DNA from: Mycobacterium marseillense
GTDB lineage: Bacteria; Actinomycetota; Actinomycetes; Mycobacteriales; Mycobacteriaceae
Length of the DNA: 64,000 nucleotides
Direction of reading: 5' to 3'
NCBI RefSeq assembly: GCF_010731675.1
Contig: NZ_AP022584.1
Span: 1,922,001-1,986,000 of the forward strand
Each line of letters opens with the position of its first letter. Positions within the stretch are counted from its first letter, which is position 1. The position numbers were made by a program, and so were the translations under genes. Below, piece after piece: positions 10,375-18,157 of this stretch. The notes beneath the pieces were generated by a model. That model made no database searches and was not told where the DNA came from. It saw only the letters and a list, made by a program, of their open reading frames with translations.

Positions 10375-10459
10375 CGTTTCCGTCCTCCCTGGTGCGGCGA
10401 GGCCCGACGAAAAACCTTGCGGGCCACACCGACCGGGGTACCCACTCGGCCCGGTCGTG

Positions 10460-11086
10460 TCAGGGCTGGCCGGGTTTGAGCCGCACGAACAGCGCGTCGG
10501 CCTCGGTCAGCAGGCGCTCGCCATCGGTCAACCGGCCCGACACGAAGATCTTGCGCCCGTCCACCCGGTCGACGCCGGCGTCGAACTGCAGTTCCTGGTC
10601 GACCGGAACGATGTTGCGGTAGTCGATCTTGAGGTAGGCGGTGCGCTGGCGACGGCTGCCGGTGAGCAACACCGCCGTCAGACCCAGCACAGTGTCGAAG
10701 AGCATCCCCAGCGACCCGCCGTGCACGGCGCCGTTGCGCCCGAGGTGGAACCGGGCGAATCGGGCCTCGCCGTGGACGCGGCCGTCGTCACCCTTGCGCG
10801 CCGACATCGGGATCGTCAGGATGTTCCCCCGCATCGGCAGGTCCATCCGCCGGCCCGACGGGGACGCCCATTCGTCGGCGTCGAACGGCGCGAGCAACGC
10901 CGACACCTTCTCCATTAGGTCGGCCGCCTCGGTGATCACCTCGTCGGGGGCGTCGGCGGCGCGGGCGTGATCCTGCAACGCGCGCACGGCGTCGATGAAC
11001 CTGCCGTAGTCGGGCCCACCCTTGGTGGTGGGTTCGGGCGGGTTGAATCCACCGCCGGGGTGTCGCTGATGTTCGGCCACCACCAC
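10460..11086 (-). CDS. PaaI-type hot-dog thioesterase
   Basis: About 208 residues. The C-terminal half carries the hot-dog pattern GRNGAVHGGSLGMLFDTVLG, with the HGG loop that precedes the catalytic helix, and the strand KIDYRNIVPVDQEL. It should hydrolyse an acyl-CoA or related thioester. The start is uncertain: GTG codons at 11086, 11083 and 11080 stand in a row, and the frame stays open far upstream over the aldo/keto reductase. I chose 11086 because it avoids that overlap. The first 90 residues are not recognised. Confidence 0.75.
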   Translation of the reverse strand: MVVAEHQRHPGGGFNPPEPTTKGGPDYGRFIDAVRALQDHARAADAPDEVITEAADLMEKVSALLAPFDADEWASPSGRRMDLPMRGNILTIPMSARKGDDGRVHGEARFARFHLGRNGAVHGGSLGMLFDTVLGLTAVLLTGSRRQRTAYLKIDYRNIVPVDQELQFDAGVDRVDGRKIFVSGRLTDGERLLTEADALFVRLKPGQP

Positions 11087-11124
11087 ACCGTATTGCCCGG
11101 CGGCCGCGCGCTTTCGCGTGGTGG

Positions 11125-12009
11125 CTAGCCGCTCTGTTGAGCCCCGGCGGCGGACAGGGTCTCGAACTCGTCGTCGGACAGCGTGATCTCGGCGGCGGCG
11201 ACGTTCTCCTCCAGGTGCGCCACCTTCGAGGTGCCCGGAATCGGCAGCATCACCGGCGACCGCTTCAGCAGCCAGGCCAGCGCCAGCTGCGACGGCGTGG
11301 CGTCGTGCTCGGCGGCGATGCGCTGCAGCGGCCCATCGGGGGCGGCCAGCGGCCCGGCGGCCAGCGGGAACCACGGGATGAACCCGATGCCCTGTTCGGT
11401 CACCGCGTCCAGCAGCGGCTCGGCGTCGCGGGCCGTCAGGTTGTACATGTTCTGCACCGACACGATTTCGGTGATCTTCTGCGCGGCGGTGAGCTGGTCG
11501 ACGTTGATCTCCGACAGGCCGATGTGGCGGATCTTGCCTTCGTTCTTGAGGGCGAGCAGCTCGCCGACCTGATCCTCCAGCGGGTAGTGCTTGTCGATGC
11601 GGTGCAGCTGGAACAGGTCGATGGTGTCCACGCCCAGCCGGCGCAGGCTCAGCTCGCATTCCTGGCGCAGATAACTGGGGTTACCCAACGGAATCCAGAT
11701 GTCCGGGCCGGTACGCAGCAGCCCCGCCTTGGTTGCAATCACCAGACCGTCATAGGGATGCAGCGCCTCGTGGATGATCTCCTCGGAGAAGTACGGTCCA
11801 TAGGAATCGGCGGTGTCGATGAAGTTCACCCCGAGTTCGACGGCGCGGCGCAGCACCCGGACGCATTCGTCGCGGTCGTCGGGCGGACCCCACACGCCCT
11901 TGGCCGTCAGACGCATCGCCCCGAAGCCGAGTCGGTTGATGGTCAGATCTCCACCGAGGGTGAATGTTCCGGACGCCCCGGCAACGGTTTTCGCGTTTTG
12001 TGCGGTCAT
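11125..12009 (-). CDS. Aldo/keto reductase
   Basis: 294 residues of an NADPH-dependent AKR with the catalytic tetrad visible: Asp and Tyr in FIDTADSYGP, Lys in VIATKAG, His in DLFQLHRID. The C-terminal cofactor loop MLPIPGTSKVAHLEEN is typical. It reduces an aldehyde or ketone; the substrate is unknown. ATG 12009 has GGAGAA directly upstream; an ATG 16 codons earlier is possible but lacks a site. It is divergent from the DUF1990 gene, with 57 bp between them for both promoters. Confidence 0.9.
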   Translation of the reverse strand: MTAQNAKTVAGASGTFTLGGDLTINRLGFGAMRLTAKGVWGPPDDRDECVRVLRRAVELGVNFIDTADSYGPYFSEEIIHEALHPYDGLVIATKAGLLRTGPDIWIPLGNPSYLRQECELSLRRLGVDTIDLFQLHRIDKHYPLEDQVGELLALKNEGKIRHIGLSEINVDQLTAAQKITEIVSVQNMYNLTARDAEPLLDAVTEQGIGFIPWFPLAAGPLAAPDGPLQRIAAEHDATPSQLALAWLLKRSPVMLPIPGTSKVAHLEENVAAAEITLSDDEFETLSAAGAQQSG

Positions 12010-12066
12010 TTCTCCGACCGTACTCGCAGAATGCCGCCGCGCATCTCGGCGTGGCAAGCTGAACGC

Positions 12067-12567
12067 GTGGACCTACGAGCGCTCGAGGAACTTCCGCTGA
12101 CCTATCGGGAGGTGGGTGCGACGGCGGCCGGCGAGCTGCCCGCCGGATACGACCATCAACACGCCGAGCGCCAAATCGGCACGGGCCGGCAGCGTTTCGA
12201 GCAGGCGGCTGACGCCGTCCTGCGCTGGGGCATGCAACGCGGCTCGGGGCTGCGCGTGCAGGCCAGCTCCGAGATCGCCGTCGTCGACGCGGTGGTGGTG
12301 GTGCGGATGGGCTTTCTGCCGGCGCCGTGCCGGGTTGTATACGTCGTCGACGAACCCGACATTCGCGGCTTCGGCTACGGCACCCTGCCAGGACACCCGG
12401 AGTCCGGCGAGGAACGCTTCGTGGTGCACTACGACCCGATCACCTCCGCGGTGTACGCGGAGGTGTCGGCGTTCTCCCGTCCGGCGACCTGGTGGAGCAA
12501 GGCCGGCGGGCCGGTGGTGCGGATAACCCAGCGGCTCATCGCCAAGCGCTACCTGCGGGCGGTGTGA
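12067..12567 (+). CDS. DUF1990 family protein
   Basis: 166 residues starting at GTG 12067 (VDLRALEELPLTYREVG). The pattern LTYREVGAT, then HAERQIGTGRQRFEQAADA, FGYGTLPGHPESGEERF and the C-terminal FSRPATWWSKAGGP fits the DUF1990 family, whose function is unknown. Lipid-binding-like folds have been suggested for such proteins, but nothing here shows a catalytic site. No signal peptide or membrane segment is seen. The gene runs toward the DoxX gene on the other strand, with stops 9 bp apart. Confidence 0.78.
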   Translation: MDLRALEELPLTYREVGATAAGELPAGYDHQHAERQIGTGRQRFEQAADAVLRWGMQRGSGLRVQASSEIAVVDAVVVVRMGFLPAPCRVVYVVDEPDIRGFGYGTLPGHPESGEERFVVHYDPITSAVYAEVSAFSRPATWWSKAGGPVVRITQRLIAKRYLRAV

Positions 12568-12576
12568 CGCCTCGGG

Positions 12577-13020
12577 CTACCGGGCCGCGATGCGGCCACT
12601 GTGCACGCCCTGCGCCAGCCGGGCCAGCGCGATGGCGCCCACGAACAGCCCGAAGTCGCGCAGCGCGACGTCGTAGAAGCCGGGCCCGCTGACCAGGTCG
12701 ATGATGATTCCGGCCAGCCAGGCCGCGACCACCCAGGCGCCCAACCGTGGGGCGACCGCCACCACCACCCCGGCCACGATCTCGACGACCCCGACGAGAT
12801 ACATGCACTGATCGGCCGTTCCGGGAACCAGGTCGTCGATCCAGCCGGCCAGATACATGCTCCAGTGATGCGGGTGGGTCAGCAGGTTGAAGAACTTGTC
12901 CAAGCCGAACACGATCGGCGCGATCGTGAACACCGTGCGAAGCGCGAGGTAGGCCGAATAGGCCGGGTCCCGTAACTGCTCGGCGAGGGCGGGGGCCGCG
13001 CTGACTTGTTTGGTGCTCAT
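12577..13020 (-). CDS. DoxX-like membrane protein
   Basis: 147 residues with four hydrophobic segments (about 28-48, 70-88, 92-112, 118-136), the layout of DoxX/DUF4870-type small quinone-linked or thiosulfate-related membrane proteins. The first segment ends with GLDKFFNLLTHPHHW, typical of the family. ATG 13020 follows GGAGGCACCC, a strong ribosome-binding site, and is preferred over ATG 13032. The 186 bp upstream hold inverted repeats (TTTCTAAC at 13032 and GTTAGAAA at 13094) that may bind a regulator not encoded nearby. Confidence 0.82.
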   Translation of the reverse strand: MSTKQVSAAPALAEQLRDPAYSAYLALRTVFTIAPIVFGLDKFFNLLTHPHHWSMYLAGWIDDLVPGTADQCMYLVGVVEIVAGVVVAVAPRLGAWVVAAWLAGIIIDLVSGPGFYDVALRDFGLFVGAIALARLAQGVHSGRIAAR

Positions 13021-13206
13021 GGGTGCCTCCATTTCTAACGGATAATATTTCGAACGGTAGAATGGATAGACTCTAGCGTCAAGCATTTTGTCTGTTAGAA
13101 ACACCGAAGGAACGCACGACGGGGGGCCCTGCAGCGTGACGTCGCCGCGCGCCACGCCAGCGCGACGACCAGCGCCGAGCGTCACGCCAGCTGACGACCA
13201 GCGGTC

Positions 13207-14148
13207 CTATGCGCCCCAGCCGGACAGCAACCGTGCCGCACCCGCGCACATCTCGTCGATGACCTCGCCCACCGACGCGTCGTCGCGGATCATCCCGACG
13301 CCCTGACCGGCATCCACGGGCGCGATCCGGCAGTCCCCCGTCGCGATCGCCGTCGCCAGCTCCTCGCAGGCCCCCGGGTCCAGCGCTTCTTCGTGACCCG
13401 TCCAGTGCTCGACGAAGTCGTTGGCCAGCACCCGCGACGGGAATCGCGCCGGCCAGGGCAGCCCCTTGGCGACGTCGAAGACCCGGGTGACGGCGGTGTC
13501 GGTTTCCGTGGCGGCGACCAGGGCCCGGCGCCCGGCGTCGCCGGTCAGCGCCTCGGGACAGGCCGACAGGCGGGTGCCCACCCACGCGCCGTTGGCGCCG
13601 GCGGCCAGCACGGCGGCCAGGCTGCGCGCCGAGGCGACGCCGCCACCGGCGAGCACCGGCACCGGGACGGCGTCCAGGACGGCGTCCAGCAGCGGCAGCA
13701 GGCCCAGCTTGACCTCGCCGTGCCCGCCGCCCTCGGACCCGCGGGCGACCAGGATGTCGACGCCGGCATCGACGGCCCTGCGCGCCCCATCGCCGTCGTA
13801 AACCTGTGTGACGGTGGGGATTCCGGCGTCATGCGCCTTGGCGACCCAGGACCAGTCGGTGCCGAAACTGACCGACAACAGGGCGGGCCGCGCGGCGAGC
13901 GCATCCTCGAACAGGCCCTCCTCATTGCGCATCACCCAGTCGACCAGGCCGATGCCGAACCGGCCGTCGACCTGCTGAAGCTGCTCGGCCAGCAGTTCGC
14001 GAGTCGCGACGCTGCCCATGCCGACCATGCCCAGACCTCCGGCGGCCGTGACCGCCGCGGCCAGCCGGCCGCCGGCGACCCCGCCCATCGGGGCGTTGAC
14101 GATGGGTACCCGTAGACCGAAGCTCGTTGCCCAGGGCGTCGAGAGCAT
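13207..14148 (-). CDS. Nitronate monooxygenase (NPD-type FMN enzyme)
   Basis: 313 residues, TIM barrel. N-terminal VPIVNAPMGGVAGGRLAAAV is the FMN-binding start of 2-nitropropane dioxygenases; VARGSEGGGHG and the phosphate-binding VLAGGGVASARSLAAVLAAGANG GVW-type loop follow. It oxidises alkyl nitronates to carbonyl compounds and nitrite, protecting against propionate 3-nitronate and like compounds. ATG 14148 is six bases after the cupin stop on the same strand, so the two are probably co-transcribed in the cluster with the Cys-rich regulator. Confidence 0.87.
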   Translation of the reverse strand: MLSTPWATSFGLRVPIVNAPMGGVAGGRLAAAVTAAGGLGMVGMGSVATRELLAEQLQQVDGRFGIGLVDWVMRNEEGLFEDALAARPALLSVSFGTDWSWVAKAHDAGIPTVTQVYDGDGARRAVDAGVDILVARGSEGGGHGEVKLGLLPLLDAVLDAVPVPVLAGGGVASARSLAAVLAAGANGAWVGTRLSACPEALTGDAGRRALVAATETDTAVTRVFDVAKGLPWPARFPSRVLANDFVEHWTGHEEALDPGACEELATAIATGDCRIAPVDAGQGVGMIRDDASVGEVIDEMCAGAARLLSGWGA

Positions 14149-14154
14149 CGGCGG

Positions 14155-14499
14155 CTAGTGCGCCGACGGGATGGTCTTCAGCACGGTCAGCAGGACCACC
14201 GAATCCTCGATCGCGTGCAGGGCGTGGCGCTCGGGCGGAATCGCAAGGTATCCGCCGGCCTTGCCCTCCCAGGCGTCGCCGCCGGTGGTCAGGCGCACGT
14301 GGCCGTGCAGCACCTGCAGCGTGGCCTCGCCGGGGCTGTCGTGCTCGGAGAGGTCGTGGTCGGCCAGCAGGGCCAGCACGGTTTGCCGAAGCTCGTGGCT
14401 GTGTCCGCCGTGGATGGTGTGCGCGGCCCGCCCGCTGTGGGACTGCTTGGCCTCGGCGAGCTTTTCGGACGCGAGGTCGGTCAACGAAATGGAATCCAT
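14155..14499 (-). CDS. Small cupin-domain protein
   Basis: 114 residues forming one cupin barrel: HDLSEHDSPGEATLQVLHGHV resembles cupin motif 1 and GGYLAIPPERHALHAIEDS resembles motif 2 (PxxxxH). The second-half His is in place, so metal binding is possible. An N-terminal helix rich in Ala, Glu and Lys precedes it. Enzyme or sensor role is not decidable. The ATG at 14499 has AAGGACTCAC upstream. It sits between the nitronate monooxygenase and the membrane protein on one strand. Confidence 0.78.
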   Translation of the reverse strand: MDSISLTDLASEKLAEAKQSHSGRAAHTIHGGHSHELRQTVLALLADHDLSEHDSPGEATLQVLHGHVRLTTGGDAWEGKAGGYLAIPPERHALHAIEDSVVLLTVLKTIPSAH

Positions 14500-14553
14500 T
14501 GTGAGTCCTTCGTAGTTGCAAGGCCTTTCACCAACGGCCTTGAGGGTTGGAGG

Positions 14554-14979
14554 TTAACCGCTCAGTAGCAGTATCCCCGCCGCGATGAGGCCGGCGACCT
14601 TGACCGCCTCCAGCGCGACGTAGCCGTAGTGCGCCCGGGAGCGCGGTCCGTCCGATCCGGCCAGCACCCGGTCGGAACGACGGGTCAATGCGGGCCGCAC
14701 GACGACCAGCTGCACGGCCAGTGCGGCGACCGCGACGGCAATCGCCACGATGACGCCCGTCCGGCTCGGGCCCGCGATCACGATCGCCCCGATGACGAGC
14801 GCAAACGCCACCTCGACGGTGTTGAGCGCGCGGAAGACCAGCCGGCCGATGCTGAGCCCGATCTGCAACGTCACATTGGGCGCCCGGAACTTCAGCGGCG
14901 CTTCCAGGAACGAGATGGCCAGCACCATGCCGAGCCAGACGAAGGTGAGCGCGACGGCGATCGCCGTTCCGGTGGTCAT
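14554..14979 (-). CDS. Four-TM membrane protein, coupled to the Cys-rich regulator
   Basis: 141 residues with four hydrophobic segments (about 5-24, 50-68, 76-95, 118-139). MVLAISFLEAPLKFRAPNV near the N-terminus is a recognisable motif of small actinobacterial 4-TM proteins, but I cannot name a function. Its ATG (14977-14979) overlaps the stop of the HTH regulator by ATGA, so the two are translated together; a regulator-plus-membrane-partner pair is the natural reading. Confidence 0.72.
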   Translation of the reverse strand: MTTGTAIAVALTFVWLGMVLAISFLEAPLKFRAPNVTLQIGLSIGRLVFRALNTVEVAFALVIGAIVIAGPSRTGVIVAIAVAVAALAVQLVVVRPALTRRSDRVLAGSDGPRSRAHYGYVALEAVKVAGLIAAGILLLSG

Positions 14980-15731
14980 TTGGCCGCCCCTTGCAGAGTG
15001 AGGTGAGCCAGACACAGATCCGGCTCGACGAACGGGTCGAGCCGGTCCACCGAGACCGGCGCCCCCCAGGTTTCCACCGCCCCCTGCATGAGGCCGAGGT
15101 GCACCGGACACACCACATTCGATCGGTTTTCGGCCAATTCCAGAAACGGGCAGTGCCGCAGCCCGACTTGCTGTTCGCCGTCGACCACCCGGCGCTCGGG
15201 CGCAAAGCCCAGTTCGTCGAGGACATCGATCAAACGGGCGATGACCTCTTCGGCGTTGGCGGGGGCGGCGGCCGGCGGATGCAGCTCGGCATCCACCTTG
15301 CGTCCCCAGGCACGGCCCGCGGCGAGGGCCTTGGGCCCCGGATCGCGCTCGGTGGCGAAGGCCATGGTGAGGATCTCGGCGAGCAGCCGGTAGTGGCGCG
15401 TCCCGCCGCGGTCCATCTGCCGGACCGCACGGAACATCAGCGGGGGGCGCCCCGGGCCCTTGCGGTCCAGCTCGACGTGCTCGACCTGCCCGTCGGTGAC
15501 CAGGCTGTCGAGGTGGAAGCGGACGGTGTTGGGGTGCACACGCAGTTCATCGGCGATCCCGGCGATGCTCATCGGATCCGGCGAGGCGCGGAGCAACCGC
15601 ATCACCGCGCGGCGCCGGCCGGCCGATTCGCCCGCGACCGAACCCTGAAGCTCCTGGCGCTTCTCGGACTTCTCGGCTTTCTGGGTCTTCTGCGCCTTCT
15701 GGGTTCTCTGGGTCTTCACAGGGTCCCTCAC
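14976..15731 (-). CDS. HTH regulator with Cys-rich C-terminal sensor region
   Basis: 251 residues from GTG 15731. Residues 2-25 are a low-complexity Lys/Gln/Thr stretch. A winged helix (about 40-100) has the recognition region IADELRVHPNTVRFHLDSL and the wing DRKGPGRPPLMF, ArsR/SufR-like. The C-terminal part has Cys and His in GLRHCPFLELAEN, SNVVCPVHLGLMQG and DLCLAHL, a spacing like Fe-S regulators of the SufR kind (family knowledge), so a cluster-sensing role is inferred. It overlaps the 4-TM gene by ATGA and lies 12 bp from the ferredoxin gene stop. A likely binding site is the palindrome at 16115-16128. Confidence 0.8.
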   Translation of the reverse strand: MRDPVKTQRTQKAQKTQKAEKSEKRQELQGSVAGESAGRRRAVMRLLRASPDPMSIAGIADELRVHPNTVRFHLDSLVTDGQVEHVELDRKGPGRPPLMFRAVRQMDRGGTRHYRLLAEILTMAFATERDPGPKALAAGRAWGRKVDAELHPPAAAPANAEEVIARLIDVLDELGFAPERRVVDGEQQVGLRHCPFLELAENRSNVVCPVHLGLMQGAVETWGAPVSVDRLDPFVEPDLCLAHLTLQGAAK

Positions 15732-15743
15732 ACTGCTAGTCCT

Positions 15744-16100
15744 TTACGCCCCGTCCGAACGGGCGGCACTGGGCTGACCCGCCACCAGCGGTGTGTCGAC
15801 GCCGAGCGCACCAACCTTGGCCGCCCCGCCCGGGGACCCCAATGGCTCGTCGCGGCCCGGCAGCGTCTCGGCGAAGAATGCTCCATTGTCGGCCAGGTGC
15901 GGCTTGAGATCCTCAGGCAGGTCATCTTCGTAGTAAATCGCCTCCACCGGACAAACCGGTTCACACGCGCCGCAGTCGACACACTCGTCTGGATGAATGT
16001 AGAGCGCCCGGCCGCCCTCGTAAATGCAATCCACGGGACACTCGTCGACGCACGAACGATCCATCACATCGACGCATGGCTTCCCGATCACGTAAGTCAT
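15744..16100 (-). CDS. Seven-iron ferredoxin, FdxA-like
   Basis: 118 residues. N-terminal MTYVIGKPCVDVMDRSCVDECPVDCIYEG carries the 3Fe-4S/4Fe-4S cysteines (quoted motif positions 1-29, key Cys 9, 17, 21, 25), followed by HPDECVDCGACEPVCPVEAI with the second set. The C-terminal PLGSPGGAAKVG and GVDTPLVA resemble M. tuberculosis FdxA more than FdxC. It carries electrons, perhaps for a P450 or for the neighbouring redox enzymes. ATG 16100 lies 7 nt after a TAAACT -10 box on its own strand, so the message may be leaderless. Confidence 0.88.
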   Translation of the reverse strand: MTYVIGKPCVDVMDRSCVDECPVDCIYEGGRALYIHPDECVDCGACEPVCPVEAIYYEDDLPEDLKPHLADNGAFFAETLPGRDEPLGSPGGAAKVGALGVDTPLVAGQPSAARSDGA

Positions 16101-16114
16101 GGGCTAAAGTTTAC

Positions 16115-16128
16115 ACAAGATGTCTTGT
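16115..16128. promoter_or_regulatory. 14-bp palindrome between ferredoxin and DUF2249 genes (candidate operator)
   Basis: ACAAGA-TG-TCTTGT is a perfect inverted repeat with 6-bp arms in the 56-bp divergent spacer. On the minus strand it fills the spacer just upstream of a TAAACT -10 hexamer for the ferredoxin gene, so a bound protein would block that promoter. The adjacent Cys-rich HTH regulator is the obvious candidate (inference). Confidence 0.5.
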
Positions 16129-16156
16129 AGAAATTGGAGATCGAGGCCGGAGAACC

Positions 16157-16462
16157 ATGACTGCCAACGAACTTGACGTACGCGAGTTGCGTAAGCCGGA
16201 CAAGCACCCGACGATCTTCGCCGCCTACGGCGCGCTGCAGGTCGGCGAATCGTTCGTCCTGGTGAACAACCACGATCCCAAGCACCTGCGCGAGGAATTC
16301 GAAGCCGACTATCCCGGCGGCTACGAATGGGAATACCTCGACGAAGGCCCCGTCTGGCGGATCCGGATCGGTAAGCTCAACGACACCCCACCCCCGGTGC
16401 GCCGTGGACACCACGAGCTGGTCCTGGAGTCACCGCAAAGCGCTGCGCGACAGGAGATCTGA
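16157..16462 (+). CDS. DUF2249 domain protein
   Basis: 101 residues. The fold pattern LDVRELRKPDKHPTIFAAYG, then LQVGESFVLVNNHDPKHLRE and YEWEYLDEGPVWRIRIGK, is the DUF2249 (TusA/SirA-like) domain; the HDP segment is characteristic. Such proteins often sit beside hemerythrins and nitric-oxide-responsive genes. ATG 16157 follows GGCCGGAGAACC. Its stop shares bases with the methyltransferase ATG (TGATG), so the two are coupled. It diverges from the ferredoxin gene across the palindrome. Confidence 0.83.
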   Translation: MTANELDVRELRKPDKHPTIFAAYGALQVGESFVLVNNHDPKHLREEFEADYPGGYEWEYLDEGPVWRIRIGKLNDTPPPVRRGHHELVLESPQSAARQEI

Positions 16463-17301
16463 TGCCAGGACAACGAGCAGGTTCCGAACTTCCGTTGCCG
16501 GCATCGCGCCGCGACGACAGCGCCGTGGCCGGCCATTGGCTGCTGGCGCGGCTCGGCAAGCGCGTGTTGCGCCCCGGCGGGGTCGAGCTGACCCGCACCC
16601 TGCTGTCTCGCGCGGAGCTCAACGGCGCCGACGTGGTCGAGCTGGCGCCGGGCCTGGGCCGCACCGCCACCGAGATCGTGGCCCGCGGGCCCCGGTCGTA
16701 CGTCGGCGCCGAGGGCGACCCGGACGCGGCCAACATGGTCCGCGGCGTACTTTCCGATCTCGGCGCGCAGAATGCCGCCGTGCGGGTGGCGGACGCCGCC
16801 GAGACCGGATTGCCGGACGCCAGCAGCGATGTCGTCATCGGCGAGGCGATGCTGACCATGCAGGGCGACGCGGCCAAGCAGGCCATCGTCGCCGAGGCGG
16901 CCCGCGTGCTGCGCCCGGGGGGCCGCTACGCGATCCACGAACTCGCCCTCACCCCGGACACGGTCTCCGAGGAGATCAGCACCGAGATCCGGCAGGGGCT
17001 CGCGCGTTCGATCAAGGTGAACGCGCGCCCGTTGACAATCGCGGAGTGGTCGAAGCTGCTCGGCGAGCACGGATTGGTGGTCGACAACGTCACCACCGCC
17101 CCCATGGCCCTGCTGCAGCCCCGCAGGCTGGTCTCCGACGAGGGCCTGGTCGGGGCGCTGCGGTTCGCCAGGAACGTGCTCCTGCACCCCGACGCCCGCA
17201 AGCGGGTCCTGGCGATGCGCCGCACGTTCCGCAAGCACCGCAAGCAACTGGCCGCCGTGGCGATCGTCGCCCACAAGCCGGCGGCTCCGGTCACGGGCTA
17301 A
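16462..17301 (+). CDS. SAM-dependent methyltransferase
   Basis: 279 residues of class I Rossmann fold. Motif I VVELAPGLGRTATEI, the acidic end of strand 2 in YVGAEGDPDAA, VRVADAAETGLP before strand 4 and the post-motif AARVLRPGGRYAIHEL are all present. The substrate is not known. The first 35 residues hold GHWLLARLGKRVLRPGG. It is translated from an ATG overlapping the DUF2249 stop. Its C-terminal third is basic (KRVLAMRRTFRKHRKQ). Confidence 0.85.
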   Translation: MPGQRAGSELPLPASRRDDSAVAGHWLLARLGKRVLRPGGVELTRTLLSRAELNGADVVELAPGLGRTATEIVARGPRSYVGAEGDPDAANMVRGVLSDLGAQNAAVRVADAAETGLPDASSDVVIGEAMLTMQGDAAKQAIVAEAARVLRPGGRYAIHELALTPDTVSEEISTEIRQGLARSIKVNARPLTIAEWSKLLGEHGLVVDNVTTAPMALLQPRRLVSDEGLVGALRFARNVLLHPDARKRVLAMRRTFRKHRKQLAAVAIVAHKPAAPVTG

Positions 17302-17469
17302 CCGCCCCGGCAGGCTCCAGGACGGCTGCGCCGTTCGCCTTGCGCGTCGCTTCCGATAGCGGGTCCCGACTTTGGGCCCGTTCCGCAATCTGTGCGTGAC
17401 GGTTTAGTGACGCCCCCTGACGTAACTTGGCTGCGGCAGTTGTGGGGAGAACGAAGGAGCTTGCCGGCC

Positions 17470-17703
17470 ATGGGTGTTAGCCCGCCGTCGCTGACGGATT
17501 CCGACCTCGACGCGTTGGCGTCGGATTTCCTGCAGTCGCATTACCTCGGCTCCATCTACGCCGACTGGTCGCCCGATCGGCGGCTGGACATGTTCTTGAG
17601 GCGGCGCGGCCTCGCCAGGGTGGCCAACGACGGCGACCTGTCCCACAACGTCTTGCAACGCATCATGTCCCGGGCGGGCCGTGCCTCATTGGCGCGGCAT
17701 TGA
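17470..17703 (+). CDS. Small protein of unknown function (77 aa)
   Basis: Start ATG 17470 with AAGGAG ten bases upstream. The protein reads as soluble and helical: DSDLDALASDFLQSHYLG, then DWSPDRRLDMFLRRRG and a basic C-terminus. The upstream frame stays open but without a site. I recognise no domain. Third-position GC fits neighbours. It leads a run of three short same-strand genes. Confidence 0.6.
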   Translation: MGVSPPSLTDSDLDALASDFLQSHYLGSIYADWSPDRRLDMFLRRRGLARVANDGDLSHNVLQRIMSRAGRASLARH

Positions 17704-17743
17704 TCGGCCTGCTCTTCTGCTGCAGAACCAGGTAGGCGACCCG

Positions 17744-17887
17744 ATGAACAACAACCACGAAAAAGTTCGATTTTTGACGGCCGAAATGACGACCCACGCA
17801 TTGGTACAGACGTACTATTGCGGTCTAGAGCTGAACGAGCCGCCGGGGACGGGTGAGTCGTTGAGGCTAGCGGGGAGGGGACGATGA
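17744..17887 (+). CDS. Small ORF (47 aa), coupled to the next gene
   Basis: ATG 17744 with AGGTAGG upstream. 47 residues (starts MNNNHEKVRFLTAEMTTHAL). Its stop overlaps the next ATG as ATGA, the main support for translation. No domain is recognised, and its codon use is less biased than that of its neighbours, so it could be a short leader peptide for the 87-aa gene. Confidence 0.42.
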   Translation: MNNNHEKVRFLTAEMTTHALVQTYYCGLELNEPPGTGESLRLAGRGR

Positions 17888-18147
17888 ATTCACCGAAATG
17901 GATGGTTCATTGGCCGCAACGGAGGCCGACGGCCACGATCTACCAATTGACCGATCGGCTCCACCGGGGGCATGTCGCCCGGGTGCCCGCCCATCAGATC
18001 ACGGCGACGGTGTCGGCGTGGCTGGCCGACCTGGGTGCCAACAGCCCGCTGGTCGACGAACTCGAACGCGCCGTGTGCGGCGGCGACTGGGCGGCGGCGC
18101 ACGCCCTGGGTGAGTGCTTGTCCATCGAGATCGCGGTGGCCGACTGA
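17884..18147 (+). CDS. Conserved small mycobacterial protein (87 aa)
   Basis: ATG 17884 with GGGGAGGGG upstream. Residues 20-50 read IYQLTDRLHRGHVARVPAHQ, a string I recall from small mycobacterial proteins without assigned function. The centre VSAWLADLGANSPLVDELER is helical. No signal peptide and no membrane segment. It runs toward pcaB, stops 10 bp apart. Confidence 0.62.
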   Translation: MNSPKWMVHWPQRRPTATIYQLTDRLHRGHVARVPAHQITATVSAWLADLGANSPLVDELERAVCGGDWAAAHALGECLSIEIAVAD

Positions 18148-18157
18148 GGATCGCGGC

